From Pseudotabrizicola sp051200875 (lineage in GTDB: Bacteria > Pseudomonadota > Alphaproteobacteria > Rhodobacterales > Rhodobacteraceae): a DNA stretch of 64,000 nt. The position numbers were made by a program, and so were the translations under genes. Where the stretch lies: the NCBI RefSeq assembly GCF_051200875.1, contig NZ_CP195191.1, forward strand, positions 124,001 to 188,000, in the 5' to 3' direction. The notes under the pieces are model-generated. The model was not told the origin of the DNA. It saw nothing but the letters and a program-made list of their open reading frames with translations, and did no database searches. Positions 49,338 through 59,026 of the stretch are shown piece after piece. Positions within the stretch are counted from its first letter, which is position 1. Every line of letters starts with the position of its first letter.

Positions 49338-50330
49338 ATGAAAACCATTCGTTGGGGCGTGCTTGGCGCCGCTAAATTCGCACGAGAACACATGGCACCG
49401 GCCATTCACGCAGCCGAGGGGGCCGAGTTGTTTGCTTTGGCCACATCCGACCCTGCGAAGGCAGTGGGTTTCAAAGCCTTCTGTCCGACTCTGAAGGTGC
49501 ATAACTCGTATGAGGCTTTGCTATCTGACGCAGACGTTGATGCTGTCTACATACCGCTGCCAAACCATCTTCACGTCGAATGGACATTGAAGGCGCTTGC
49601 TGCTGGAAAGCACGTCCTGACGGAAAAGCCGATGACGCTGCATGCCAGTGAGTTTGATCAGCTGATTGCGGCACGCGATGCATCGGGCCTGCTGGCGGCC
49701 GAGGCATTCATGATCGTCCATCATCCGCAATGGCAGCGGGCGAAAGAATGGCTGGAAGCCGGAGAGATCGGCCAACTTCGCCATGTAGATGCGGCCTTTA
49801 GTTTTAACAACGAAGCCGAACCGGGCAATATCCGCAATCGTCCGGATACCGGCGGCGGCAGCTTGCGTGACATCGGCGTGTACACGTTTGGCTCTTGTCG
49901 ATTTGTGACTGGTGCCGAGCCTGTTGATGTTTCGTCGCGCATTCGTCGCGAAAATGGAGTTGAGGTCTTTGCCCATGTGCAGGCCTTGATGGTAGGTCCA
50001 AAGGGGCGGTTTACCTATGGCTCGATGACGTCAATGCGTCTGGTCAACCGTCAGGAAGTGACGTTCCAGGGGGATAAAGGCATGATCCGTGTCGCCTCTG
50101 CCCCGTTCAATGCCAATGTCCACGACGTTGCTGAAGTTGAACTGCACAAGCCGGGTCAAAGGGTGATCACAGATCGTTTCCCAACGGCGAACCATTATAA
50201 ATTGCAGGTTGAAGCGTTTGGGCGTTCGGTCCGGGACGGTGTTGCCTATCCTTGCCCTCTGGAGTTCGTCAAAGGAACGCAGGCCATGATGGACATGGCC
50301 TACGACAATGCTGTGGAAGTGTCGATCTGA
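49338..50330 (+). CDS. Gfo/Idh/MocA family oxidoreductase
   Basis: A 330-residue NAD(P)-dependent oxidoreductase. The Rossmann start is IRWGVLGAAKFAREHMAPA. The EKP motif is LTEKPMTLHASEFD, and the C-terminal domain has GGGSLRDIGVYTFGSCRF. Close relatives include glucose-fructose-oxidoreductase-like and dihydrodiol dehydrogenases; the substrate cannot be assigned. The ATG at 49338 is preceded by GGGAGGC. It stands alone between the phospholipid operon and pepF and is distinct from the galactose dehydrogenase at 16-17 kb. Confidence 0.82.
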   Translation: MKTIRWGVLGAAKFAREHMAPAIHAAEGAELFALATSDPAKAVGFKAFCPTLKVHNSYEALLSDADVDAVYIPLPNHLHVEWTLKALAAGKHVLTEKPMTLHASEFDQLIAARDASGLLAAEAFMIVHHPQWQRAKEWLEAGEIGQLRHVDAAFSFNNEAEPGNIRNRPDTGGGSLRDIGVYTFGSCRFVTGAEPVDVSSRIRRENGVEVFAHVQALMVGPKGRFTYGSMTSMRLVNRQEVTFQGDKGMIRVASAPFNANVHDVAEVELHKPGQRVITDRFPTANHYKLQVEAFGRSVRDGVAYPCPLEFVKGTQAMMDMAYDNAVEVSI

Positions 50331-50337
50331 CGAAGTC

Positions 50338-50359
50338 GGACCGGGGTAAACCCCGGTCC
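50338..50359. terminator. Bidirectional terminator between convergent genes
   Basis: Perfect palindromic stem GGACCGGGGT (50338-50347) and ACCCCGGTCC (50350-50359), effectively with a TAAA loop. It lies between the oxidoreductase stop and the pepF stop, which are only 34 bases apart. The plus strand continues ACTCGTTATTCTTCC. Confidence 0.65.
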
Positions 50360-50364
50360 ACTCG

Positions 50365-52191
50365 TTATTCTTCCATCGACTCAAGTTCGTCGATGAAGCC
50401 TGCGATCATTGAAAGACCTTTGTTCCAGAAGGCCGGGTCGGAAAGATCCAGACCGAATGGGGCAAGCAGTTCTTTGTGATGCTTTGAGCCACCGGCTGCC
50501 AGCATCGCAAAGTACTTTTCCTTAAAATCAGGCAGCCCGTCGGCATAGGCCGCATAGAGGGCATTCACCAAGCCATCGCCAAACGCATAGGCATAAACGT
50601 AGAACGGTGAATGGACAAAGTGCGGAATATAGGCCCAGAAGGTCTCGTAGCCATCCATGAAGTTGAAGGCCGGTCCAAGGCTCTCTGCCTGAACGCTCAT
50701 CCACAGGGCATTGATGTCGTCAGGTGTCAGTTCGCCCTCCGCCCGTGCTGCATGCAGTTTGCATTCAAAGTCATAAAAGGCGATCTGGCGCACGACCGTG
50801 TTGATCATGTCCTCGACCTTGCCAGCCAACAGTGTTTTCCGTTCGGCCTTTGTCTTCGCGCCGTCCAGCAGCTTGCGGAAGGTCAGCATTTCACCAAAAA
50901 CAGAGGCCGTTTCGGCCAGTGTGAGTGGGGTTGAAGACAGAAGTTCCCCTTGCCCGGCAGCCAAGACCTGATGAACGCCGTGTCCCAATTCGTGGGCTAG
51001 TGTCATCACGTCACGGGGTTTGCCGAGATAGTTCAGCATCACATACGGGTGGACTGTCGTTACCGTCGGATGCGCAAAGGCCCCCGGTGCTTTTCCAGGC
51101 TTGACCCCTGCATCAATCCAACCCTTTTCAAAGAAAGGCTTGGCAAGGTCGGCCATTTTCGGATCAAAAGCAGCATAGGCCTCGGAAACCGTTCGCCGCG
51201 CTGTTTGCCAATCCACCGTCTTGGGAACTTCGATCGGAAGCGGGGCATTGCGATCCCACACTTCCAACTGCTCCAACCCCATCCATTTTGCTTTCAACGC
51301 ATAATAGCGATGAGACAGCTTTGGATAGGCGGCAACGACCGCATTACGGAGTGCTTCAACAACCTCTGGCTCGACATGGTTGGAAAGGTGCCGGCCGTGT
51401 TGCGGACTTGGCATTTTGCGCCAACGGTCATGGACCTCTTTCTCCTTGGCCAAAGTGTTGTGAATACGAGCAAAGAGCTTGATGTTGCGGTCAAAGACGG
51501 CCGCTAAGGCCCGCGCACCGGCCTCGCGCCGCGCCCGATCTGAGTCGGTCAACAGATTGAGCGTGGCTTCAAGGTTAAGTTCTTCCTCTTCCCCATCCAC
51601 CTTGAACATCAGACCTGCCATGGTCTCATCGAACAGCTTGTTCCAAGCACTTGCGCCGACGACGCTTTCGTCATGCAAGAAGCGTTCAAGTTCGTCAGAC
51701 AGCTGGTGCGGGCGCATTGCGCGCATGCGATCAAATACCGGCTTATACCGGGCCAATTCCTTGTTTGCGTCGAGAAGTGCCTTTAGCCGATCGTCCTCCA
51801 GCCGGTTGAATTCCAACGAAAAGAAGACAAGCGGAGTGGTGAAGGTCGTGATCTTGTCCTGCGCGTCCGCCATGAATTTCGCGCGGTCGCTGTCCATGGT
51901 GTTCTGATAATAACGCAAGCCGGCAAATGACATGATCCGACCTGCGATGACGTCAATCTGCTCATAGGCTTTCACACAGTCGAGCATCTCGGTGGCCGAA
52001 AGGATTTCGAGTTTTCCTTCGTACCGGGTTGCAAAGTCTGAACAGGCCGTTTCCAGCCACGCCATGTCATTCTTCAGGGCTTTGGCATCTGGCGACTCGT
52101 AAAGATCGCGCAGATCCCATTCTGGAAGATCCCCCAACCCCTTACCGGAAGCATTGGCATCAAACACGGGGCTAGGCAGGGGCAGGGTCAT
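50365..52191 (-). CDS. pepF: Oligoendopeptidase F (M3 family)
   Basis: A 608-residue zinc metallopeptidase of the cytoplasm that cleaves medium-length peptides. The active site HELGH is in VMTLAHELGHGVHQVL, and the distal Glu is in LTLAETASVFGE. The N-terminal LGDLPEWDLRDLYESPDA is the PepF family opening, and the hydrophobic SPFYVYAYAFGDGLVNALYA near the end is also conserved. The ATG at 52189-52191 follows AAGGATACCACCG; an ATG seven codons earlier is weaker. Probably its own transcription unit. Confidence 0.93.
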   Translation of the reverse strand: MTLPLPSPVFDANASGKGLGDLPEWDLRDLYESPDAKALKNDMAWLETACSDFATRYEGKLEILSATEMLDCVKAYEQIDVIAGRIMSFAGLRYYQNTMDSDRAKFMADAQDKITTFTTPLVFFSLEFNRLEDDRLKALLDANKELARYKPVFDRMRAMRPHQLSDELERFLHDESVVGASAWNKLFDETMAGLMFKVDGEEEELNLEATLNLLTDSDRARREAGARALAAVFDRNIKLFARIHNTLAKEKEVHDRWRKMPSPQHGRHLSNHVEPEVVEALRNAVVAAYPKLSHRYYALKAKWMGLEQLEVWDRNAPLPIEVPKTVDWQTARRTVSEAYAAFDPKMADLAKPFFEKGWIDAGVKPGKAPGAFAHPTVTTVHPYVMLNYLGKPRDVMTLAHELGHGVHQVLAAGQGELLSSTPLTLAETASVFGEMLTFRKLLDGAKTKAERKTLLAGKVEDMINTVVRQIAFYDFECKLHAARAEGELTPDDINALWMSVQAESLGPAFNFMDGYETFWAYIPHFVHSPFYVYAYAFGDGLVNALYAAYADGLPDFKEKYFAMLAAGGSKHHKELLAPFGLDLSDPAFWNKGLSMIAGFIDELESMEE

Positions 52192-52318
52192 CGGTGGTAT
52201 CCTTGGAAACATGTTTGAATGTCATCTAGGGCGCTTGAGGGGCAAAGCGCAACCTCACCCCCGCGATTTCTATTTGGAAATAAGTGCCATCAACCAACTT
52301 GGGCAGAGGCGTGCACGG

Positions 52319-53914
52319 TCAATTCGGCTTACCTGCCTGATTGAGCAGCGCGTGCAAACCGTCCATTGTGTCAATATCCGCAACAGTCTTGTCCTTCCGC
52401 CACCGAAGAATGCGCGGAAAGCGCACGGCAATTCCCGATTTGTGCCGTGAACTTTCCTGAAGTCCCTCGAATGCCAGTTCAAAGACCAACTCAGGTGGCA
52501 CACGCCGAACCGGTCCAAACTTTTCCAGACTGTTCTTTTGAACCCATCGCGTGATTTCGCTGAATTCAGCGTCGGTCAGGCCGGAATAGGCTTTTGCAAA
52601 GGGGGTAAGATCATTGCCGTTCCGCAGGGCAAACGTAAAATCCGAATAAAGGTTCGCACGCCGACCGTGGCCGGATTGGGCATAGATCATTACGGCATCA
52701 ATTGTGTAGGGATCGACTTTCCATTTCCACCAGTCACCGCGCTGCCGACCTGTGAAATAGGGTGAACTGACCCGTTTGAGCATTAGACCTTCTGCACCGT
52801 TTTCTCTGGACACCCTTCGATGTTCCGCCAGGCCTTCCCAACCACTTGCTTGGACAAGCGGAGAAACATTGATGGGCAGAGTTGTGGGAAGATGGTTGAT
52901 GATCGATTCAAGTTCTTTGCGTCTGTGAGAAAACGGTCGGGAGCGAAGATCAACGCCTTCGCGTTCCAATAGGTCGTAGGCAACAAAATGGATCGGGGCC
53001 TCGGCCAGTAATCGTTTCGGAACAGTCTTCCGACCTATACGTTTCTGCAAGTCTGCAAAGGGCAAGGGACGACCGTTGTTCCAGCTGAGGATCTCTCCGT
53101 CCAGAACCGTTCCTGCGGGTATGAAATCTAGCAGTGTCGAAAATTCGGGGAAACGATCTGTGAGTAATTCCTCACCTCGGCTCCAGACAAAGAGTTCTTG
53201 GTTTCGAAAGACCAGTTGGCCCCTGATACCGTCCCATTTCCATTCGGCGGCCCAATCGTCCGACGTTCCGAGAGCTTCTGGTGAACTTTCCAGCGGACTT
53301 GCCAAGGCAAAGGGGTAGGGGCGCCCGATATTGTCACCCATTCCCGACACAAGGGCATCGAACTCTGTAAACTTGGGCTCCCAATTCCCCATCAATCGTT
53401 GTGCAAGCGCGCTTTCTTCGATCCCTGTTGATTGGGCCAAAGCTTTTCTGACCAAGCCTTGGCTGACGCCCATGCGAAATCCTCCGGTGAGCAACTTATT
53501 GAAAACGAACCGCTCGACATGGCGAAGCTGACTCCATTCTAGAAGAATAGCGGCTTTTCGTACGTCTTCGGGCCTTCCTGTCAGATCCATTAACGTATGC
53601 ATTGTTTCAGTCAGGCTTTTGCCTTGGTCACCGACGGGTTCCGGCAGGACGAGTGAGATCGTTTCCGCCAGGTCGCCAGTCACTGCGTAGCTTTCCTCGA
53701 AAAGCCAAAGGGGAAGGCCAGCAACTTCTGCTGCCCATATCCGCAATTCTGTGCTGGTTGCGCAGCGCTTCGGGCGCTTTCCAGACAGCAGCGCGATTGT
53801 CCAAACCCTGTCTTTCTTGGGGGCCGATTGAAGATAGCGAACGAGTGCTGCGACTTTTTCCCCAGTCTTTGTGGTACGATCCAGTTCCAAGAAAAGCTCT
53901 GCGAATGCTTTCAT
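52319..53914 (-). CDS. ATP-dependent DNA ligase (Lhr/exonuclease-associated type)
   Basis: A 531-residue ATP-dependent ligase separate from the essential NAD-dependent LigA. It has an N-terminal DNA-binding domain (about 1-200), a nucleotidyltransferase domain with EWKWDGIRG (adenylated Lys226), DGEILSW and EGLMLKRVSSPY, and an OB domain ending near 530. Such ligases occur next to an MBL-fold exonuclease and usually an Lhr-type helicase and a PdeM phosphoesterase, forming a predicted DNA repair module. Only the exonuclease is beside it here, overlapping by 4 bases (ATGA). Confidence 0.9.
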   Translation of the reverse strand: MKAFAELFLELDRTTKTGEKVAALVRYLQSAPKKDRVWTIALLSGKRPKRCATSTELRIWAAEVAGLPLWLFEESYAVTGDLAETISLVLPEPVGDQGKSLTETMHTLMDLTGRPEDVRKAAILLEWSQLRHVERFVFNKLLTGGFRMGVSQGLVRKALAQSTGIEESALAQRLMGNWEPKFTEFDALVSGMGDNIGRPYPFALASPLESSPEALGTSDDWAAEWKWDGIRGQLVFRNQELFVWSRGEELLTDRFPEFSTLLDFIPAGTVLDGEILSWNNGRPLPFADLQKRIGRKTVPKRLLAEAPIHFVAYDLLEREGVDLRSRPFSHRRKELESIINHLPTTLPINVSPLVQASGWEGLAEHRRVSRENGAEGLMLKRVSSPYFTGRQRGDWWKWKVDPYTIDAVMIYAQSGHGRRANLYSDFTFALRNGNDLTPFAKAYSGLTDAEFSEITRWVQKNSLEKFGPVRRVPPELVFELAFEGLQESSRHKSGIAVRFPRILRWRKDKTVADIDTMDGLHALLNQAGKPN

Positions 53915-54924
53915 GGCTGGGCAATTTCTATCGGTTCTTCTGCCTCGCCACCGTATTCGGTTTGAACGATCCCTGCGTCATATCCTTGGCTATCAAGCCA
54001 CTGTCTGAATGGGTCGGTGTAGCCATGGGTGACAAAAACGCGCGAGGCGCCGGTCTCTCGGATGGCGTGGTTCAATCCATCCCAGTCGGCATGGTCAGAA
54101 ATGATGAATCCCGTTCCATAACCACGCCTGCGTCGAATGCCGCGTATGGCCATCCAGCCGCTTGCAAATCCCACTTCGACCTGACCAAACCGACGGGACC
54201 AAGCCGAGTCTACGGCGGATGGAGGTGCAATGACCAAGGCACCGGGATGCGTTGACGCGTCGGTGTTCCGCGTAACCGGAATGGTTGGTGGGATCTTATA
54301 GCCTTGATTGCGCAGAATTTTGGTCGTTTCCTCAACGGCACCGTGTGTAAGGATGGGGCCGGCCCCCGTTAGCATCGTGATGATGCGTTGTGCCTTTCCC
54401 AGTCCATAGGCCGCCAGAATGGAAACTCGGCCCTTTTCTCTATTTTCCTGCCACCACGCTGTGATTTGATCTGCAACTCTTGTCTGATCCTGCCATCGAA
54501 AGATGGGCAGGCCAAAGGTGCACTCACTTATGAATGAGTGGCAAGGCACCGGTTCGAAGGGTTCAGAAAGGCCATCGGCAGCAACCTTGTAATCGCCTGA
54601 AACAACCCAAACTTCCCCGCGGTATTCAACACGGACTTGCGCGGAACCAGGAACATGCCCTGCGGGGACAAAACGCAGCGCCACGCCGTTGATTGTGACG
54701 GTTTCGCCAAAGGCAGCGCCCTGAGCAGAGATAGGACCCAAACGATGTCGGATCACGGGCAAAGCAGCGTCCGTGGCAAGATAGCGTGCGTGACCGCCTC
54801 GGGCATGATCCGAGTGGCCATGGGTAATGACGGCCCGGTCCACCGGTCGCCAAGGATCTATGAAGAAATCACCTTGCGGGCAATAGATGCCCCGATCGGT
54901 AAAGGTAAGGAGTCTCTCGCTCAT
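53911..54924 (-). CDS. Ligase-associated DNA exonuclease (MBL fold)
   Basis: A 337-residue metallo-beta-lactamase/beta-CASP-like nuclease. The metal motif is VITHGHSDHARGGHARYL, with GDYKVAADGLSEP, SECTFGLP and FIISDHADWDGL following in family order. It is the partner of the ATP-dependent ligase and presumably processes DNA ends before ligation. The ATG at 54922-54924 (SERLLTFTDRGIYCPQGDF) is the family start. No LexA-like box is visible upstream. Confidence 0.9.
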   Translation of the reverse strand: MSERLLTFTDRGIYCPQGDFFIDPWRPVDRAVITHGHSDHARGGHARYLATDAALPVIRHRLGPISAQGAAFGETVTINGVALRFVPAGHVPGSAQVRVEYRGEVWVVSGDYKVAADGLSEPFEPVPCHSFISECTFGLPIFRWQDQTRVADQITAWWQENREKGRVSILAAYGLGKAQRIITMLTGAGPILTHGAVEETTKILRNQGYKIPPTIPVTRNTDASTHPGALVIAPPSAVDSAWSRRFGQVEVGFASGWMAIRGIRRRRGYGTGFIISDHADWDGLNHAIRETGASRVFVTHGYTDPFRQWLDSQGYDAGIVQTEYGGEAEEPIEIAQP

Positions 54925-55092
54925 TCGGCAGAAGATAGCACGCCGTCGCATTTGGCAAAGGACAGAGTGTCATTCGAGCATTGCCTAAAAAATAGGCGTC
55001 CACCGTACTTTTGGGTGCTAATACTTCGGTTTGGGCCTTCCGCCTTCTGACAGAGGCTGTTTAACTGACCCTATTGCGGGGAAGAGAGCGGT

Positions 55093-56505
55093 ATGACCTC
55101 CTATTTTAATGAAATGTTCGAAAGTGGGGACGTTCGCCCCCCCTATGCTCGACTGCAAGACTGGATGGCTTCAATGCCGGCAGAGTTGCGGCAAATGAAG
55201 CAGGCCGAGGCTGAGGCCCTTTTCCGACGCATAGGTATCACGTTCGCCGTTTATGGTGAGGGCGGAGATCCAGATCGCCTCATACCATTCGATATGTTCC
55301 CACGCGTTTTCAGTGCCAGCGAATGGGCGCGATTGGAGCGTGGCATCAAGCAGCGCGCACGCGCGCTGAATGCCTTTTTGGTCGACGTATATGGCCGCGG
55401 AGAAATCGTGCGGTCGGGACGCATACCTGCTCGGCTGGTTTATCAGAACGAGGCTTATGAAAAGGCTGTCGTAGGGTTTGTTCCACCGAAGGGTGTCTAT
55501 TCACATATCGTCGGGATTGATCTGGTCCGAACCGGACCAGACGAGTTTTTTGTGCTGGAAGACAATTGCCGCACGCCTTCTGGTGTCAGCTACATGCTGG
55601 AAAACCGCGAAATTATGATGCGGATGTTTCCCGATCTATTTCGAGAGAACCGGATCGAGCCGGTTGAAAACTACCCCGAAATTCTACGCAGGACGCTTGC
55701 CAGCGTTGCGCCCGCAAAGTGCGACCGCGACCCGACGGTTGCCATTCTGACACCAGGACATTTTAACAGTGCTTATTACGAACATTCGTTTCTTGCCGAC
55801 CTTATGGGCGTCGAGCTGGTGGAAGGCCAAGATCTGTTCGTCGAGGGCGAATTTGTCTTTATGCGAACGACTGAGGGTCCAAAGCGCGTAGATGTCATTT
55901 ACAGGCGGATTGACGACGCATTCATAGACCCTCTGTGTTTCCGCCCAGACTCGATGCTGGGTGTTCCGGGACTGATGGACGTATACCGCTCTGGCGGTGT
56001 TTCGATCTGCTCTGCTCCAGGGGCAGGGGTGGCTGACGACAAGGCAGTTTATACCTTTGTTCCGGAAATGATCCGTTTCTACCTTGGGGAAGAGCCCATC
56101 TTGCAGAATGTGCCGACTTGGCAATGTGCGAAGTCTGACGATCTTAAGTACGTCTTAGACCATTTGCCTGAGCTCGTGGTGAAAGAAGTCCATGGCTCGG
56201 GCGGTTACGGCATGTTGGTTGGTCCCAAAGCAACGAAAGAACAGGTCAACGCTTTCAGGATGAAAATTGAAGCCGATCCAGAAAACTATATCGCACAACC
56301 AACTCTCGCGCTTTCGACAACTCCAACTTTTGTAGCTGAGGGTGTCGCGCCTCGGCATGTCGACCTGCGTCCGTATTGCCTAGTCGGAGAGCGGATCGAA
56401 CTCGTGCCGGGCGGTCTAACGCGCGTGGCGCTGACAGAGGGCAGTCTTGTCGTAAACTCGTCTCAGGGCGGGGGAGTCAAGGATACTTGGGTTCTGGCGG
56501 AGTGA
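55093..56505 (+). CDS. Circularly permuted type 2 ATP-grasp protein
   Basis: A 470-residue member of the CP-ATP-grasp family (formerly DUF404/DUF407). Visible signatures are DMFPRVFSASEWARLERGI, VGIDLVRTGPDEFFVLEDNC, RTPSGVSYMLENR and VKEVHGSGGYGMLVGP with the nucleotide-binding Lys and Gly loop. These enzymes are predicted to form peptide or amide bonds. Together with the following alpha-E and transglutaminase genes it forms a conserved cluster linked to Anbu by Iyer and Aravind's amidoligase analysis. Substrate unknown. An 8-base gap precedes the next gene. Confidence 0.9.
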   Translation: MTSYFNEMFESGDVRPPYARLQDWMASMPAELRQMKQAEAEALFRRIGITFAVYGEGGDPDRLIPFDMFPRVFSASEWARLERGIKQRARALNAFLVDVYGRGEIVRSGRIPARLVYQNEAYEKAVVGFVPPKGVYSHIVGIDLVRTGPDEFFVLEDNCRTPSGVSYMLENREIMMRMFPDLFRENRIEPVENYPEILRRTLASVAPAKCDRDPTVAILTPGHFNSAYYEHSFLADLMGVELVEGQDLFVEGEFVFMRTTEGPKRVDVIYRRIDDAFIDPLCFRPDSMLGVPGLMDVYRSGGVSICSAPGAGVADDKAVYTFVPEMIRFYLGEEPILQNVPTWQCAKSDDLKYVLDHLPELVVKEVHGSGGYGMLVGPKATKEQVNAFRMKIEADPENYIAQPTLALSTTPTFVAEGVAPRHVDLRPYCLVGERIELVPGGLTRVALTEGSLVVNSSQGGGVKDTWVLAE

Positions 56506-56512
56506 TGAAGAC

Positions 56513-57463
56513 ATGCTGAGCAGAACCGCAGATAATCTTTTTTGGATCGCACGTTATATCGAAAGGGCCGAAACGGCGGCACGACTGCTGGAAGTGGGCG
56601 CACGCATTGCACTTTTGCCGTCGGCCGCTGGATATCGAAACGAATGGGACTCGCTTCTCTCTGCAAGTGGGACGGCCTACGCCTTTTCACAAAAATACGG
56701 CACCGCCGTGCAGCGCAATTTGGAAAGCTGGTTCTTCTTTGACCGTGACAACCCTTCCTCTGTCGCAAGCTGTATAACAAATGCTCGCGAGAATGGCAGG
56801 ATCGTCAGGACGGCTTTGACAACCTTGGTTTGGGATGCGCTGAATACCGCCTTTCAAGAGTTGAAGGCATTGGAGCGAACTCCGAGGAGCGAACTCGAAC
56901 TCAGTGTACTGACCGATTGGACGATACGTCATGCAGCATTGATCCGAGGAGCCATTGACGCCACTTTGCTGCGAAATGATGGTTGGGACTTCCTGAATCT
57001 TGGCTTCTATCTGGAAAGGGCTGACAACACCGCCCGCCTGATGGATGTGAAATACTATGTGCTCTTGCCGAAGGTGGAATTTGTCGGTTCAGGCATAGAC
57101 AACTATCAATGGTCCACCTTGTTGCGCGCAATGTCGGCTCATAGGGCCTTTCATTGGGCCTATGGGGGCGAAGTGACGTCGGCAAAGATTGCCCATTTTC
57201 TGATCCTCAATACCCAATGTCCCCGCAGTCTGACCACATGTGTCGAGGAAATGACGACGCATTTGGATAGGCTTGCCCGCGGGTATCAGCGGAAAACCGC
57301 AGCGCAAGAAAAGGCGAGGGCGATGTTGACAGAGCTTTCCAGCCAAAGCGTCGATGCAATTTTTGACGAAGGCCTGCACGAGTATCTGACTCGCTTCATC
57401 GGAGAAATAAGTAAACTCGGATCTGTCGTTCACGACTGTTACCTGAACGGGGATGTGCGCTGA
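56513..57463 (+). CDS. Alpha-E domain protein
   Basis: A 316-residue all-alpha protein (alpha-E family, formerly DUF403), opening with LSRTADNLFWIARYIERAET. The pattern recurs as FLNLGFYLERADNTARLMDV, with conserved Glu-Arg-Ala pairs that named the family. No catalytic residues are established. It always accompanies the permuted ATP-grasp protein and may be its binding partner or peptide acceptor. The stop overlaps the transglutaminase ATG (TGATG). Confidence 0.9.
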   Translation: MLSRTADNLFWIARYIERAETAARLLEVGARIALLPSAAGYRNEWDSLLSASGTAYAFSQKYGTAVQRNLESWFFFDRDNPSSVASCITNARENGRIVRTALTTLVWDALNTAFQELKALERTPRSELELSVLTDWTIRHAALIRGAIDATLLRNDGWDFLNLGFYLERADNTARLMDVKYYVLLPKVEFVGSGIDNYQWSTLLRAMSAHRAFHWAYGGEVTSAKIAHFLILNTQCPRSLTTCVEEMTTHLDRLARGYQRKTAAQEKARAMLTELSSQSVDAIFDEGLHEYLTRFIGEISKLGSVVHDCYLNGDVR

Positions 57464-58269
57464 TGCTGCTGACGGTCGATCATGTAACGCGGTACATTTA
57501 CGATCAGCCTGTCCGTGCAGTTGTGCAAAGCCATCGTCTGACTCCGTCGGTCTTTGAGGGCCAGAGAACCCTGCGTTGGGAGGTTACGGTCAGCGATGGA
57601 ATGCGAGGCGGAACCTTCAAAGATGGTGCAGGTGATTGGATAGAGGGTTGGTCTGTGCAAGGCCCTGTGAGCGAAATCACCGTTCGCGTTCAAGGCGAGG
57701 TTGAAACACGAGACTTGGCGGGTGTCTTAAAAGGACACCGAGAAGTCATCAGTCCTGAAGCCTACCTCCGCAAGACGATAGCAACGGAAGTTGACACCGA
57801 ACTGGCCAAGTTGGCCGTGGGGCTTGCAACTGATGAGAACCCCCTTTCTGCGGCGCACGAACTGTCAAGCCGGATTGCTGAAGCGATTGAATATACTGCT
57901 GGCAGCACGACCAGTTCTACGACCGCGGCCGAAGCAATGGCGCTTGGGCGAGGTGTCTGTCAGGATCATGCCCATGCGCTTATCGCGGTCGCGCGCCACA
58001 TCGGTATGCCGGCCCGCTACGTCTCAGGGTATTTGTTGGCCGACAACGAGGGAAAGAAACACGAGGCAGCGCATGCTTGGGCAGAGATCTATATCTCAAG
58101 CCTAGGTTGGGTGGGCTTTGATCCGTCAAACAGCTGTTGTCCTGATGACCGCTATATCCGGCTTGGTTCCGGCTTTGATGCACAGGACGCGGCCCCTATT
58201 CGCGGCACCACGCGAGGACCAGGCGAGGAAAGTTTGGCCGTAATTGTTTCGGTGCAAACCCAGCAGTAA
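57463..58269 (+). CDS. Bacterial transglutaminase-like protein
   Basis: A 268-residue cysteine-protease-fold protein with an N-terminal beta domain (about 1-90, LLTVDHVTRYIYDQPVRAVV) and a transglutaminase core. The triad is Cys in GRGVCQDHAHALIAVARHIG, His in EAAHAWAEIYI and Asp in GWVGFDPSNS. In this setting such proteins more likely act as peptidases or amide hydrolases than as cross-linkers. Third gene of the ATP-grasp cluster; about 100 bases separate it from the next gene. Confidence 0.9.
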   Translation: MLLTVDHVTRYIYDQPVRAVVQSHRLTPSVFEGQRTLRWEVTVSDGMRGGTFKDGAGDWIEGWSVQGPVSEITVRVQGEVETRDLAGVLKGHREVISPEAYLRKTIATEVDTELAKLAVGLATDENPLSAAHELSSRIAEAIEYTAGSTTSSTTAAEAMALGRGVCQDHAHALIAVARHIGMPARYVSGYLLADNEGKKHEAAHAWAEIYISSLGWVGFDPSNSCCPDDRYIRLGSGFDAQDAAPIRGTTRGPGEESLAVIVSVQTQQ

Positions 58270-58369
58270 TTGCCACAAATCAGGCAGAAATGTCTTCTTC
58301 CTGCCTGATCCGCGACACCGGCGGCACATATCTTGCTCTCAGGAGTTGTTCATCCTGGGGTGCGGATCC

Positions 58370-58930
58370 ATGACACTGAATTACGACTTCGACATCTTCG
58401 ACTTGGCACCAAAAGGGGAGCCAAACGACCCGGAACTACACGATTTCCTTTCAAAGGCCGGCTTGTCGAAGGACAACGATGAGGGGGCCGTGGCTTTGTT
58501 TCGGCATCAGGAAACGGTTGATGCTCTGTGTCGGGCGCCTGAAAGCCTTCGGGAGTATTTTCTGCAGTCTGGCTTTGGCCTGAACACTTTTGATTCAGGG
58601 GCTCCGTCTGGGCGGTATCCTGTAGGTGATGAGGATACCCGTCTTGCCATTATCGAAAGACTGACAGAAAACGCTGGCCGTTGCATCTTGCCTCAAGAGC
58701 CGGGCAAAAACGCATTCAGATTAGAGGATTTCATTGCCCAGTTGGCTGCCGCGCGCCCCTACAAGGAAGTGACAGTTCAGTATCCGCAAGATGCGGTCAG
58801 TCCGGCAACGTCAAAGTCCGCTAGTCAAGACGGTGATAGAACTAGGCATTCAATTGCGTCGATGACAAAGCGAGTTTTGGGAGGAATGCCTTTGTTAAGG
58901 CAATTTCGCCGTCCGCAAAGCGTAATTTAA
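58370..58930 (+). CDS. Hypothetical protein between transglutaminase and Anbu genes
   Basis: A 186-residue protein I do not recognise. The N-terminal half is acidic (YDFDIFDLAPKGEPNDPELH) with a helical segment around ALFRHQETVDALCRAPESLR. The C-terminal 40 residues are basic and Ser-rich, ending MPLLRQFRRPQSVI. There is no signal peptide, membrane span or known catalytic motif. The ATG at 58370 lacks a strong Shine-Dalgarno sequence. Its position between the transglutaminase and the proteasome-like protease suggests a substrate, adaptor or tag carrier, but this is only inference. Confidence 0.65.
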   Translation: MTLNYDFDIFDLAPKGEPNDPELHDFLSKAGLSKDNDEGAVALFRHQETVDALCRAPESLREYFLQSGFGLNTFDSGAPSGRYPVGDEDTRLAIIERLTENAGRCILPQEPGKNAFRLEDFIAQLAAARPYKEVTVQYPQDAVSPATSKSASQDGDRTRHSIASMTKRVLGGMPLLRQFRRPQSVI

Positions 58931-59026
58931 GGAAATCTTGTCGCGGCCAGCATCAGGACGTCGCGTTCGCCCTTTTAAACTCCCAAAAGCGTCGTTAGCA
59001 GTAATTTAACGATCTTGGGGAAGAAC

